The notes: a model not told the origin generated them from the letters alone. Positions 18,296 to 27,222 are shown, counted from the stretch's first letter. The stretch is 64,000 bases of DNA from Myxococcota bacterium (GCA_023150875.1 JAKLKC010000008.1:62001-126000), one strand, 5' to 3'. Program-made: numbers and translations.

Positions 18296-20305
18296 TCAGC
18301 GTTCCCCCGCGATGCGCCCGATCACCCGCACGGCGTCGGCGACCGCCTCGAAGATGGAGCGGGGACGGTCGGCGTCGCCGATCGCCACCACCGTACCCGA
18401 GAATCCCTCCAGCGAGGCGGGATCGGGCCCCACCGGCTCCCGCCCGATGGCGGCCACCAGGGCGGTGGCCCCCATGACGCGCGCCTCGCCGTCCCGGCCC
18501 CACTGGACCACCACGTCCGCCCCCTCCACCCGGACGTCCCGCACCTGGGTCAGGATCCGCACGCCGCCATCGCGCAGCGCGCGCTCCATGTGGAAGCGCA
18601 CCGGGGGGTTCAGGTCCGTGGCCACCTTGCGCTTCTTCTCCAGCACCGTCACCGAGCAGCCCAGGGCCGCCAGGTGATGGGCCACCTCGCAGCCCCCTGC
18701 CCCTCCCCCCAGCACCACCGGCCGCGGCCCCACCGCGTCGGGCTCGCGCATCGCCCGGTCGGCGTCCACCACCGGCAGCGCCCCGGTGTCCAGGGAGGCG
18801 GGCAGGCGAGGCCGGGAGCCCGTGGCCAGCACCAGCGCGTCGGGCGAGACCTCGGCCAGCAGCGCCGCGTCCAGGGCCCGGGCGGCGAGGACCCGCACGG
18901 GGCGGGCGCGGACCTCGGCCACCAGGTAGTCCCGGTACCAGCCGACGGGCTCCTTGTGGGGGGGCAGGGCCGCGATGTCGAGCTGCCCTCCGAGCTCCCC
19001 CCGCGCCTCGGCGAGGGTCACGTCGAAGCCCGCGTCCGCCGCCGCCGCCGCCGCGCTCAGCCCCGCGGGGCCGGCCCCGGCGACGAGGATCCGCCGCCCT
19101 CGTCCGGGGAGGGCCGAGGAGGCCGCCCACCTCCGCCGCCCCTCGGCGCCGACCTCGGGGTTGACGGTGCACTCCAGGTTCCCTCCGGAGATCGAGGCGA
19201 TGCAGCGGTTGCAGGCGAGGCAGGGGCGAATGGGCAGGCCGAGCCGTGCCTTCCGGGGCAGGTGGGGATCGGCGATGGTCGCCCTCCCCATGGCCACCAG
19301 GTCGGCGTGCCCCCTCGCCACCGCCGCCGCCGCCGCCTCGGGGCGATGGATCCGCCCCACGGCGATCACCGGCACCCCCAGCGCCCCCCGCAGCCGCGCC
19401 GCCAGGGGCTCGAACACTCCCTCGGGCAGGAAGTACGAGGGCATGTTCCAGAACATCGACTCGTAGTTGCAGGCGGAGACGTGGAGCAGGTCGACCCCCG
19501 CCTCCACCAGGTGCCGCCCGATCTCCACCGCCTCCCCGGGCTCGATCCCCCCCTCCACCTTCTCGTCGGCGGAGATCCGGGCGATCACCATGCGCTCCCC
19601 GCCCAGGGCCTCCCGCACCGCCCGCACGACCTCCGCGGGGAAGCGGGCGCGACCGGCGACGGAGCCGCCGTACTCGTCCTCCCGCACGTTGGAGTAGGGG
19701 GAGAGGAAGCCGCACAGCAGGTAGCCGTGGGCCATGTGCAGCTCGACCCCGTCGGCCCCGGCCTCCGCCGCCCGCCGGGCCGCGGCGCCGAACGCGGCGA
19801 CGAGATCGGCGATCTCCGCCCGGGACAGGGCCCGGGGGATCTCCTTCATCACCGGGCAGGGGATGGCCGAGGGGGCGACGGGCTGGCCGCCGGCGTAGTC
19901 GCTCAGGGTCTGGCGCCCCGCGTGGCTGAGCTGGACGACGATCCGCCCCCCCGCGGCGTGGACGGCGTCCACCAGCTCCCGGAAGCCCCCGGTGAGCCCG
20001 TCGTGGTCCAGGCGGAGCATCCGGTCCGTGACCATGCCCGAGGGGTGGACCGAGGTGTTCTCGACGGTGACGTAGCCGGCCTCGCCCCGGGCCCTCTCGA
20101 CGTAGTAGTCGACGAGCCGGGGGGTGACCCCGCCGTCCCGGCCGGCGAGGTTGGTCTCCATGGCCGGGACCACCACCCGGTTGGGCAGCGTCACCCCCCG
20201 CACCGTCAGCGGTCGGAACAGCGCCTCGAGGTCCTGCCCCCGGGCGTAGGTCCGGGGAGCCAGCACGGCCTCCGGGACCGCCACCGTCGGGGGGGCAAGG
20301 CTCAA
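18296..20305 (-). CDS. Old-Yellow-Enzyme/2,4-dienoyl-CoA-reductase-type flavo-iron-sulfur oxidoreductase
   Basis: A 669-residue protein with FadH-like architecture. The FMN TIM barrel (residues about 20-360) contains HMAHGYLLCGFLSPYSN and the usual DEYGGS. A [4Fe-4S] cysteine cluster follows (CLACNRC and then ECTVNPE). The C-terminal part has FAD and NAD(P)H Rossmann motifs (VAGAGPAGLSAA and LGGGAGGCEVAHHL). The TTG at 20305 overlaps the KS1 stop (TTGA) and has GGAGG 7 bases upstream, so it is preferred over an in-frame GTG at 20284 without a ribosome site. In this operon it probably reduces an enoyl or dienoyl thioester, acting as the enoyl-reductase step or a tailoring step; the substrate is inferred. 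Confidence 0.88.
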   Translation of the reverse strand: MSLAPPTVAVPEAVLAPRTYARGQDLEALFRPLTVRGVTLPNRVVVPAMETNLAGRDGGVTPRLVDYYVERARGEAGYVTVENTSVHPSGMVTDRMLRLDHDGLTGGFRELVDAVHAAGGRIVVQLSHAGRQTLSDYAGGQPVAPSAIPCPVMKEIPRALSRAEIADLVAAFGAAARRAAEAGADGVELHMAHGYLLCGFLSPYSNVREDEYGGSVAGRARFPAEVVRAVREALGGERMVIARISADEKVEGGIEPGEAVEIGRHLVEAGVDLLHVSACNYESMFWNMPSYFLPEGVFEPLAARLRGALGVPVIAVGRIHRPEAAAAAVARGHADLVAMGRATIADPHLPRKARLGLPIRPCLACNRCIASISGGNLECTVNPEVGAEGRRRWAASSALPGRGRRILVAGAGPAGLSAAAAAADAGFDVTLAEARGELGGQLDIAALPPHKEPVGWYRDYLVAEVRARPVRVLAARALDAALLAEVSPDALVLATGSRPRLPASLDTGALPVVDADRAMREPDAVGPRPVVLGGGAGGCEVAHHLAALGCSVTVLEKKRKVATDLNPPVRFHMERALRDGGVRILTQVRDVRVEGADVVVQWGRDGEARVMGATALVAAIGREPVGPDPASLEGFSGTVVAIGDADRPRSIFEAVADAVRVIGRIAGER

Positions 20306-21504
20306 GGGGCGGCCTCCAGGAGGGTGACGGCGATCTCCCCGGTGTCCGAGGCCGCCGCCACCAGGGCGCGGCGGTGGCGACCCTCCGCCAGGACCGGGAG
20401 GGCCAGGGCCAGGGCGAAGGCTCCCCCGGCGGCGCCGCCGTCCCCCAGCACCCCCGCGGGGGCGAGGAGGTCCACCCCGGGGTGCAGCAGCTCGGGCAGG
20501 ACGCCGAAGACCGCGGCCTCGGCGGGATCCCCGGACGCGGAGACCAGCGCGACGCCCACGTCGTCCCCCCGCAGGCCCGCCTCGTCCAGGGCCCGGCCCA
20601 CCGCCCGGGCCAGGGCCTCCCGCCCCAGGTCGACGGGCAGGGGCTCCCCCAGGCCGGCGGGGGCGCAGGCGTCGGCACAGGCGAGCACCCTGGCCCTCAC
20701 CCTCGCCCCCCTCCCCCGGGCTCGCTCCTCGGGCTCCACCACTACGAAGGCCGCCCCCTCGCCGGGCACGATCCCGAGGGCGCCGGGCCCGAGGGGGCCA
20801 CACTCCCCCCACGGGGGCTCGGCGGCGGGGTGGAGGCGCCCCAGCAGGTGCAGGCCGACGAGCTTCTCCATGTAGAGCTGGGTGTCGTGGCCCCCGGCCA
20901 GGAGGGCGTCGGCGCCGCCGTCCCGCAGCGCCCACTGGGCCTCGGCGAGGGCCTGGATCCCCCCCGCCCTGCCGTTGCCGATGTTGTCGTTGGGGCCCCG
21001 CAGGCCGTAGCCCTGGGCCACCAGCGCCAGCACGTTGTTGGTCAGCCCCTTCACCAGCCACAGGGGGTTGATGGTGGGGACCCCCTCGCGGCCGAAGCGG
21101 ACCAGGTCCAGCCTCCCGTCGGCCTCGGCGTCCCGCAGCGCGGGAAGGAACTCGTTGTCCTCGTCCACCGTCAGGGCGGCGCCGGTGAACATGCCCCGGC
21201 GCAGGTCGGGCAGATCCCCCCAGACCGCCTGCTCGCCGCCGGCGTCCGCCACGGCGAGGCGTGCCGCGCCGACCCCGAAGCGCACGGGCCAGCTCATCAC
21301 CTTCAGCATCTTGCGGTGAAAGGCGTGGTCGCCGGGCTTGAACCCGGCCGCCACCTCGCCGCCGTAGGCGATGGGGGTCCACGGCTCGCGGGTGCGCTCC
21401 AGGGGGCGGATCCCCGTCTCGCCCCGGCGCCACCGCCCCCACACCTCCTCGGGGGAGAGGCCCAGGGCGGAGACCATCCCGGCTCCCGTGAGCACCGCCC
21501 TCAT
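20302..21504 (-). CDS. Beta-ketoacyl-synthase homologue lacking catalytic residues (KS1, CLF-like)
   Basis: A 400-residue thiolase-fold protein with KS landmarks (LTGAGMVSALG at the start, LLAGGHDTQ, PGEGAAFVVVE), but the active site is gone. By alignment to KS2 the nucleophile Cys is replaced by Arg179 (GNGRAGGIQAL), and both catalytic His motifs and the conserved Lys are missing. It cannot condense on its own. It resembles a chain-length-factor-type partner that would dimerise with an active KS (inference). ATGA overlap with KS2 upstream and TTGA overlap with the reductase downstream imply tight stoichiometry. Confidence 0.85.
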   Translation of the reverse strand: MRAVLTGAGMVSALGLSPEEVWGRWRRGETGIRPLERTREPWTPIAYGGEVAAGFKPGDHAFHRKMLKVMSWPVRFGVGAARLAVADAGGEQAVWGDLPDLRRGMFTGAALTVDEDNEFLPALRDAEADGRLDLVRFGREGVPTINPLWLVKGLTNNVLALVAQGYGLRGPNDNIGNGRAGGIQALAEAQWALRDGGADALLAGGHDTQLYMEKLVGLHLLGRLHPAAEPPWGECGPLGPGALGIVPGEGAAFVVVEPEERARGRGARVRARVLACADACAPAGLGEPLPVDLGREALARAVGRALDEAGLRGDDVGVALVSASGDPAEAAVFGVLPELLHPGVDLLAPAGVLGDGGAAGGAFALALALPVLAEGRHRRALVAAASDTGEIAVTLLEAAP

Positions 21505-22811
21505 GCCGGGCCCTCCCAGCGGCGGAACACCAGGGAGGCGTTCTGGCCGCCGAAGCCGAAGGAGTTGCTGACGGCGTACTCGAAGGACGCCGGCCGCCCC
21601 ACGAGGGGCACGTAGTCCAGGTCGCACTCGGGATCGGGATCGCGCAGGTTCAGGGTGGGGGGCAGCACCTGGTGGCGCAGGGCCTGGACCACCGCCACCC
21701 CCTCCACGGCCCCGGCGGCGGCGACGGCGTGGCCGATCATCGACTTGGTGCTGCTCACCGGCGGGGCCCTGCCGGGGCCGCCGAACACCGCGCGGATCGC
21801 CTCGGTCTCGTGGGCGTCGTTGAGGGGGGTGGCGGTGCCGTGGGCGTTGATGTAGCCCACCGCCTCGGGGGGGAGGCCCGCGTCCCGCAGCGCCGAGCGC
21901 ATCGCCCGGGCCGCGCCCGCCCCGTGGGGAGCCGGGGCGGTGACCCGGAAGGCGTCCAGGGAGGACCCGTACCCCACGATCTCCGCCAGGGGGCGAGCCC
22001 CCCGGGCGAGGGCCAGGTCCAGGGGCTCCAGCACGAACATCGCCGCCCCTTCGCCGATCACGAAGCCGTCCCGAGTGCGGTCGAAGGGGCGGGACACCGC
22101 CTCGGGGGGGCGATCGGTGGTGGTGGAGAGGGCGCCGAGCAGGGCGAAGGAGAGCACGCCGAACGGGTGGATCATGGACTCGAAGCCGCCGCAGACGGCG
22201 AGGTCGATCTCCCCCTCCCGCAGGTCGTGGAAGGCGTGCCCGATGGCCTGGGCGGCGGCGGCGCAGGCGCCGTGGTTGGTCAGGACCGGCCCCGCGGCCC
22301 CCGCCCTCCGGGCCACCAGGGCGGCGCAGAGATCGGTCATGTGCCGGTAAGCGAAGAGGCCGTCGTTCCGCGCCGCGGCCCTCCCCGCGGACCGGGGATC
22401 GTAGGCCCCCCGGCCGTCCAGGTGGGCCAGGAAGTCCTGCTCCGCCTCGGGGACCTCGGTGGAGGTCAGCCCCGTGGCGAGGTGGACCCCGCGCCGGGCC
22501 GGGGGGACGGACGAGGGAGCGGCGGCCCCGAAGGCGGAGGCGAGGGCGTCCCCGGCGGCGGCGAGCCCGAAGGCGGTCTTGCGGTCCAGCCCCCGCTCCA
22601 GGAAGGCGCCCAGCTCGCCGGGGAGGGCCGCCCCGGGGTCGAAGTCCCGCACCCGGGCGGCCACCTTCACCTCGAAGCCGGTGGTGTCGAAGGCGTCCAG
22701 GGCGCTCACCCCCGAACGGCCGGCGATCATGTCCCGGAACACCGCCTCGGGATCCCGCCCCAGGGGGCAGATCAGGCCCATGCCGGTGACGGCGACGCGG
22801 CGGGGGGTCAC
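21501..22811 (-). CDS. Beta-ketoacyl-ACP synthase, catalytically intact (KS2)
   Basis: A 436-residue FabF-type ketosynthase with a full catalytic set: Cys183 (NHGACAAAAQ), His324 (INAHGTATPLND), Lys356 and His361 (STKSMIGHAVAAAG). The C-terminal SNSFGFGGQNAS loop is canonical. It condenses acyl-ACP with malonyl-ACP. The GTG at 22811 overlaps the KS3 stop (GTGA). Flanked by two inactive homologues, it may form a KS/CLF-like heterodimer with either neighbour. Confidence 0.93.
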   Translation of the reverse strand: MTPRRVAVTGMGLICPLGRDPEAVFRDMIAGRSGVSALDAFDTTGFEVKVAARVRDFDPGAALPGELGAFLERGLDRKTAFGLAAAGDALASAFGAAAPSSVPPARRGVHLATGLTSTEVPEAEQDFLAHLDGRGAYDPRSAGRAAARNDGLFAYRHMTDLCAALVARRAGAAGPVLTNHGACAAAAQAIGHAFHDLREGEIDLAVCGGFESMIHPFGVLSFALLGALSTTTDRPPEAVSRPFDRTRDGFVIGEGAAMFVLEPLDLALARGARPLAEIVGYGSSLDAFRVTAPAPHGAGAARAMRSALRDAGLPPEAVGYINAHGTATPLNDAHETEAIRAVFGGPGRAPPVSSTKSMIGHAVAAAGAVEGVAVVQALRHQVLPPTLNLRDPDPECDLDYVPLVGRPASFEYAVSNSFGFGGQNASLVFRRWEGPA

Positions 22812-24043
22812 GGCGTGGCCTCCAGGCACACCGCCGCGGCGGCCCCCGAGGGATCCCCGGCCCACGCCAGGATCCGCGCCCCGCGGCCGGTGGAGAGGGC
22901 GACGGCCAGGCCCGCGTCCAGGGCCCCGGCGGCGCCGCCGCAGTGGCCGAGGCGGTGCTTCGTGAAGAGGCGTTCGGCCGAGGCCGGGAGTCCCAGGGCG
23001 CGGGCCGCCTCCTCCTCGGCGGCGTCCCCCCGGGGGGTGCCCCAGCCGTCGGCGACCCAGAGGTCCACGTCCCCGGGGTCCCAGCCGGCGCGGTGCAGGG
23101 CCCGTTCCGCGGCTCCGCCGTAGCCCTCGGGCCCCCCCGGAGCGCCGAAGTCCGCCGGTCCGTCTCCGGGGGCGGCGCCGCTCCCCCAGCCGGCGAGGCG
23201 GGCCAGGGCGCGGGCCCCCCGGGCCTCGGCGCGGGCGCGGCCCTCCAGCAGCAGGAAGGCGGCCCCCTCGCCGGGCACGGTGCCGTCCCGGCCCCGGTCG
23301 AAGGGACGGCAGGCGCCGGTGGAGGAGAGCAGGCCCCGGGTCCCCAGGTAGGACACGTCGAAGGGGTTGACCTGGGCGTCGGTGCCCCCGACGAGGGCGG
23401 CCTCGCAGGATCCCCGGAGAAGGGCCTTGGCCCCCTCCCCCACCGCGGCGAGGGCCGAGCCCCCCCACGGCCCCACCGACAGGTTCACCCCCCGGATCCC
23501 GTGGGTGATGGCGACGTGGGCCATCGCCATGTTGGGGAGCACCTTCAGGGCGTCGATGGGGTTCATGCGGTGGCGGCCGGACTCGAAGAGGCGCCGGAGG
23601 GACAGGGGCACCCGGCCCTCCCCCGGGGCGGGGGCGTCTCCCGCGGGGTCCTCGGCCCGGGAGCCGGCCATCATCCCGACGACGTCGTCCATCTCCGGGA
23701 CCTCGTAGCCGCAGGCGGCGAACAGGCCGCAGCCCTCCCCCTCGCCCGCCCCCACCGCGCCGGCCCCGGCCTGGGCGAGGGCGTCCCCGGCGGCGTGGAC
23801 GGCGAGGCGGGCGTTGCGGCTCATCAGCTTGATCGCCTTGCGATCCGCCAGGTGGCGGCGGGGCTCGAAGTCGGCGACCTCGGCGCCGTGGGTCCAGGGG
23901 AAGCCCGAGGCGTCGAAGGCGCGGATGGGGGCCACCGCCGAGCGCCCCTCCCTCCACCCGGCCAGGGTGGCCTCGCGCCCGGTGCCCAGGGGGGTGACGA
24001 GGCCGATCCCCGTCACCACCACGTCCGCCCGGGAGGGCCTCAC
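22808..24043 (-). CDS. Beta-ketoacyl-synthase homologue with altered active site (KS3, CLF-like)
   Basis: A 411-residue KS-fold protein. The nucleophilic Cys position is Gly194 (SVGPWGGSALAAVG), and the first catalytic His is Trp334 (ADGWGTPRGD). Lys362 and His367 of the second motif are kept (FTKHRLGHCGGAAG). PGEGAAFLLLE and VGGTDAQVNPF confirm the family. It cannot form an acyl-Cys intermediate. Like CLF proteins it may shape the chain cavity or decarboxylate malonyl-ACP (inference). GTGA overlaps link it to KS4 and KS2. Confidence 0.85.
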   Translation of the reverse strand: MRPSRADVVVTGIGLVTPLGTGREATLAGWREGRSAVAPIRAFDASGFPWTHGAEVADFEPRRHLADRKAIKLMSRNARLAVHAAGDALAQAGAGAVGAGEGEGCGLFAACGYEVPEMDDVVGMMAGSRAEDPAGDAPAPGEGRVPLSLRRLFESGRHRMNPIDALKVLPNMAMAHVAITHGIRGVNLSVGPWGGSALAAVGEGAKALLRGSCEAALVGGTDAQVNPFDVSYLGTRGLLSSTGACRPFDRGRDGTVPGEGAAFLLLEGRARAEARGARALARLAGWGSGAAPGDGPADFGAPGGPEGYGGAAERALHRAGWDPGDVDLWVADGWGTPRGDAAEEEAARALGLPASAERLFTKHRLGHCGGAAGALDAGLAVALSTGRGARILAWAGDPSGAAAAVCLEATP

Positions 24044-25311
24044 CGGTCCCACCGCGCCAGGGCGACGGTGGCGTTGGAGCCGCCGAAGCCCAGGGAGTTG
24101 CTGAGGGCGTAGCGGACCTCGGCCCGCCTCGCCGCGTGGGGGACGTAGTCGAGGTCGCAGCGGGGATCGGGCTTGTCGAGGTTCGCCGTGGGGGGGAGCA
24201 GGCCGTTCCGCAGGGCCAGGACGGTGAACGCCGCCTCCACCGCCCCCGCGGCGGCGACCAGGTGGCCGATCTGCCCCTTGTTCGAGGACACCGTCACCGC
24301 CCGGGCGTGCTCCCCCAGGGCGCGGTGGATCGCCAGGGTCTCCGACAGGTCGTTCATCACCGTGGAGGTGCCGTGGGCGTTGACGTAGCCCACCTCCGTC
24401 GCCGGGATCCCGGCGTCCTCCACGGCCCCCGCCATGGCCTCGAAGGCGCCGCCGCCGTCGGGGGGGGAGTCGGTGACGCGGTAGGCGTTGTTGGAGCTGC
24501 CGTAGCCCGCCAGCTCCGCCAGCACCCTCGCCCCCCGGGCCCGGGCGTGCTCCAGGCTCTCCACCACCAGGAAGCCCGCGCCCTCCCCCAGCACGAAGCC
24601 GTCCCGGTCGGCGTCGAAGGGGCGGCTGGCCCGCCGGGGATCGTCGTTGCGCTGGCTCAGGGCCCCCAGGAGGCTGAAGCCCATCACCATGAACGCCTCC
24701 ACCAGGGCGTCGCAGCCCCCGGCGATCACCACGTCGGCCTCGCCCCGCCGGACCAGGCGCAGGGCGATCCCCAGGGCCTGGGAGCCGCTGGTGCAGGCGG
24801 TGGAGGAGGTCCGGGAGGGCCCCCGGGCGCCGAACCTCCGGGCGATGGCCTGGGCGGGCACCGCCATCGCCAGGCGGGGGAACTCGTCCCTGCCGATCTC
24901 GGGGATCACCGGCAGCAGCGAGTCGGCGTGGCGGTGGCGGAAGTAGCGGTCGGCGACCTCCTCGAGCTGCTTGCGGGCGGCCTCGGCGCCTACGGAGACG
25001 CCGAGGCGGGAGGGGTCCGCGGGGGGCGAGGCGTCGAGGCCGGCGTCCCGCCACGCGGCGTCGGCGGCCACCAGGGCCATGCGGGTGCGGCGGTCGAAGC
25101 GGGCGAACTCCCCGGGGTCCATCCCCGGGGGGGCCTCCAGGGGGAAGTCCGCCTGGGCGGCGATCCCGGTGGCGAAGCCCGTGGCGTCGAAGCGGGTGAT
25201 GCGCCCCACGGCGATCTCCCCCGCGACCAGCCGGGCCCACGACGAGGCGAGGTCCGGCCCCAGGGGGGTGAAGGCCCCCATGCCGGTGACGACCGCCCGG
25301 GGAGGGGCCAT
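24040..25311 (-). CDS. Beta-ketoacyl-ACP synthase, catalytically intact (KS4)
   Basis: A 423-residue FabF-type enzyme with Cys173 (SSTACTSGSQALG), His313 (VNAHGTSTVMND), Lys345 and His350 (SSNKGQIGHLVAAAG), and a canonical SNSLGFGGSNA C-terminus. It is the first ketosynthase of the operon, right after the FabZ-like dehydratase, whose stop shares one base with its ATG (TGATG). It differs clearly from KS2 in the cap region (residues about 60-150), suggesting a different chain length or substrate. Confidence 0.93.
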   Translation of the reverse strand: MAPPRAVVTGMGAFTPLGPDLASSWARLVAGEIAVGRITRFDATGFATGIAAQADFPLEAPPGMDPGEFARFDRRTRMALVAADAAWRDAGLDASPPADPSRLGVSVGAEAARKQLEEVADRYFRHRHADSLLPVIPEIGRDEFPRLAMAVPAQAIARRFGARGPSRTSSTACTSGSQALGIALRLVRRGEADVVIAGGCDALVEAFMVMGFSLLGALSQRNDDPRRASRPFDADRDGFVLGEGAGFLVVESLEHARARGARVLAELAGYGSSNNAYRVTDSPPDGGGAFEAMAGAVEDAGIPATEVGYVNAHGTSTVMNDLSETLAIHRALGEHARAVTVSSNKGQIGHLVAAAGAVEAAFTVLALRNGLLPPTANLDKPDPRCDLDYVPHAARRAEVRYALSNSLGFGGSNATVALARWDR

Positions 25312-25817
25312 CAGGCGTCCCCGCCGGACGCCAGCCCGCCGTCCGGCATGGGCCAGCCCAGGCGGCGCAACTCCCGGCGCTCGAACTCCTCCAGCGAGAG
25401 GCCCGCCACCACGTCCGGCACCCCCTCGGGGTTGAACACGAAGACCAGGTCCATCTGGGCGCGGCGCTTGCCCCCGACCTCGATCCGCCCCTTCACCAGG
25501 GCGGACTCGGGGCGCAGGGAGTCCAGCTTCGCCACCAGGTCGATCCGCTCGCCGGGGCGGACGAAGGAGCGGAACTTGGTCTCCTTCACCATGGAGAGGA
25601 TCGGGAAGACCCACACCCCCGTCTGGCCGTACTGGGTGACCTCGATCAGCTTGCCGGCGAGCTGGGCGACCATCTCCACCAGCAGCACCCCCGGGACCAC
25701 CGGGAACCCCGGGAAGTGGTCCCCGAACAGGGGCAGGTCGGCGGAGAGCACGGTGTGCCCCCGGGCGGTGTCCCCGGGGAGGATCTCGTCGATGCGGTCC
25801 ACCAGCAGCCAGCGCAT
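25311..25817 (-). CDS. FabZ-like 3-hydroxyacyl-ACP dehydratase
   Basis: A 168-residue hot-dog-fold protein. The catalytic His34 (GDHFPGFPVVPG) and Glu48 (VEMVAQLAG) are spaced 14 residues apart as in FabZ. About 30 extra C-terminal residues follow the fold. It would dehydrate 3-hydroxyacyl-ACP to enoyl-ACP. No ketoreductase gene is present in the operon to supply that substrate, so a housekeeping FabG may serve, or the step is used differently. TGATG overlaps both neighbours. Confidence 0.9.
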   Translation of the reverse strand: MRWLLVDRIDEILPGDTARGHTVLSADLPLFGDHFPGFPVVPGVLLVEMVAQLAGKLIEVTQYGQTGVWVFPILSMVKETKFRSFVRPGERIDLVAKLDSLRPESALVKGRIEVGGKRRAQMDLVFVFNPEGVPDVVAGLSLEEFERRELRRLGWPMPDGGLASGGDA

Positions 25818-27106
25818 CAGGTCCTCGGCTCCTCGGCGGGGACCGCCTCGGGCGCTGAAGGGGTCGGCTCGGCGGGGCGGGGGTCCACCACCGTCGCGCC
25901 CCGAACCACCAGGGGCACCCCCGTGGGCAGGCCCTCGGGGAGCTTGTTGACCCACCCCTCCTCGGCGCCGGTCACGAAGTAGCCGTTGGGCACCTCGCGC
26001 CCCGGCGAGACGAACAGGCGGGTGCCCAGGGTCGCCCCGTGCCCCACCGCCGAGCCCAGGAAGTTCGTGCCGGAGTCCACCAGGCGCCCCTGGTGCCGGA
26101 CCTTCACGTCCCCGAAGAAGTTGATGTCCACGAGGCCGGCGAGGCTGGTGGTGGTCGCCCCCCTCCCGATCACCGAGACCTGGGTGAAGGGCATTCCCAC
26201 GAACGCGCCCGGGTAGACCACCGAGCAGAACACGAAGGCGCCCCGGGTCAGCCACGAGCCCGGCCCCATCACCGACAGGGCGATCTGGGAGTGGGCGGCC
26301 ACGGCGACCCCGTCCCCCAGCACGGCGCCCTGGACCACGGAGTAGGGCCCGATGTGGACCCCGTCGCCGATCCACGACGCCTCCACGATGGCGGTGCGGT
26401 GGATCTTGCACTTCTTCCCGATCCGGGAGAACACGCGGTTCCGGTTGCGGAAGGGGAAGGTGAGCAGGAACCAGAGCCCCCGCAGGACGAGGCTGAGCTT
26501 GCGCTCCTCGAACGCCTCCTGGAAGGTCCCGCCGATGGCGTCGAGGTTCACCCGCAGCAGGTGGATCCAGTGCCGGACGTGCATGGCGCGTCGGGTGGTC
26601 CCGGCGGCGAGGGTGCGGCGGTCCTTGTCGGCCCCGGCGCGGAAGCCCGCGGGGACCGGGACCTCGGTGACCTTCTCGCGGGGGTCCACCAGGCGGACGG
26701 GGAGCTCGCCGCGGCGGGCGAGGTCCGCCGCCGACGCCAGGTGCCACAGCTCGTAGGCCATGCCCTCGGCCTCCCCGTCCCGGGCGGGGACGAGGTCCTG
26801 CAAGGGGTGGGAGTTGGCGAGGTACTGGGAGGCCCGGATCCCCGCCCGCGCCGACGCGCCCGCCGCTGCCTTCAGGAAGTCCCGGAGGAGCTGACGGGTC
26901 ACGTAGAGGTCGTCCGGGAAGGCGAGGCAGGGGAACTGGTCCACGCGATCCCACGAGTCCACGCGCACCGGCTCGAAGCCCACCGCCCGCAGGGCGTCGT
27001 CCTGGTGACCGCACAGGGGGCGGTTGAGGACGAGCACGTCCTGGACGGCATCTCCGAACGGGGAGAGTCGAGATCCGGTGGCGACGATGTAGGCGCGGAG
27101 GGCCAC
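25817..27106 (-). CDS. LbH-domain protein with N-terminal nucleotidyltransferase-like segment, first gene of the operon
   Basis: About 429 residues. The N-terminus (YIVATGSRLSPFGDAVQ, then LVLNRPL) faintly resembles a sugar-nucleotidyltransferase fold without an intact pyrophosphorylase signature. A helical region follows (HWIHLLRVNLDAIGGTFQEA), then from about 230 a left-handed beta-helix of hexapeptides (GDGVHIGPYSVVQGAVLGDG). The GTG at 27106 was chosen for its GGAAG ribosome site 9 bases upstream; longer frames lack one. Together with the LbH protein at the operon's other end it gives the cluster two candidate transferases. Function unknown. Confidence 0.6.
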   Translation of the reverse strand: MALRAYIVATGSRLSPFGDAVQDVLVLNRPLCGHQDDALRAVGFEPVRVDSWDRVDQFPCLAFPDDLYVTRQLLRDFLKAAAGASARAGIRASQYLANSHPLQDLVPARDGEAEGMAYELWHLASAADLARRGELPVRLVDPREKVTEVPVPAGFRAGADKDRRTLAAGTTRRAMHVRHWIHLLRVNLDAIGGTFQEAFEERKLSLVLRGLWFLLTFPFRNRNRVFSRIGKKCKIHRTAIVEASWIGDGVHIGPYSVVQGAVLGDGVAVAAHSQIALSVMGPGSWLTRGAFVFCSVVYPGAFVGMPFTQVSVIGRGATTTSLAGLVDINFFGDVKVRHQGRLVDSGTNFLGSAVGHGATLGTRLFVSPGREVPNGYFVTGAEEGWVNKLPEGLPTGVPLVVRGATVVDPRPAEPTPSAPEAVPAEEPRT

Positions 27107-27206
27107 GGGCAAACGCTTCCGGCACCCCGCCGGCTGGGGGCGGGGCCTCTCCCCCGGTGTAGAAGAGGCCGGAATGGTATCACGCCGCGCCCCGGGACGG
27201 AACGTG

Positions 27207-27222
27207 GATTGACTCGTCAATC
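27207..27222. promoter_or_regulatory. Inverted repeat between the ketosynthase operon and the divergent membrane-protein gene
   Basis: GATTGAC and GTCAATC, perfect 7-bp arms with a 2-base centre, sit about 100 bases from both divergent starts (27106 minus, 27322 plus). The size and position fit a dimeric repressor or activator site. TTGAC within the arms could also be a -35 element on either strand, but no convincing -10 follows at 17 bases. Confidence 0.5.
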
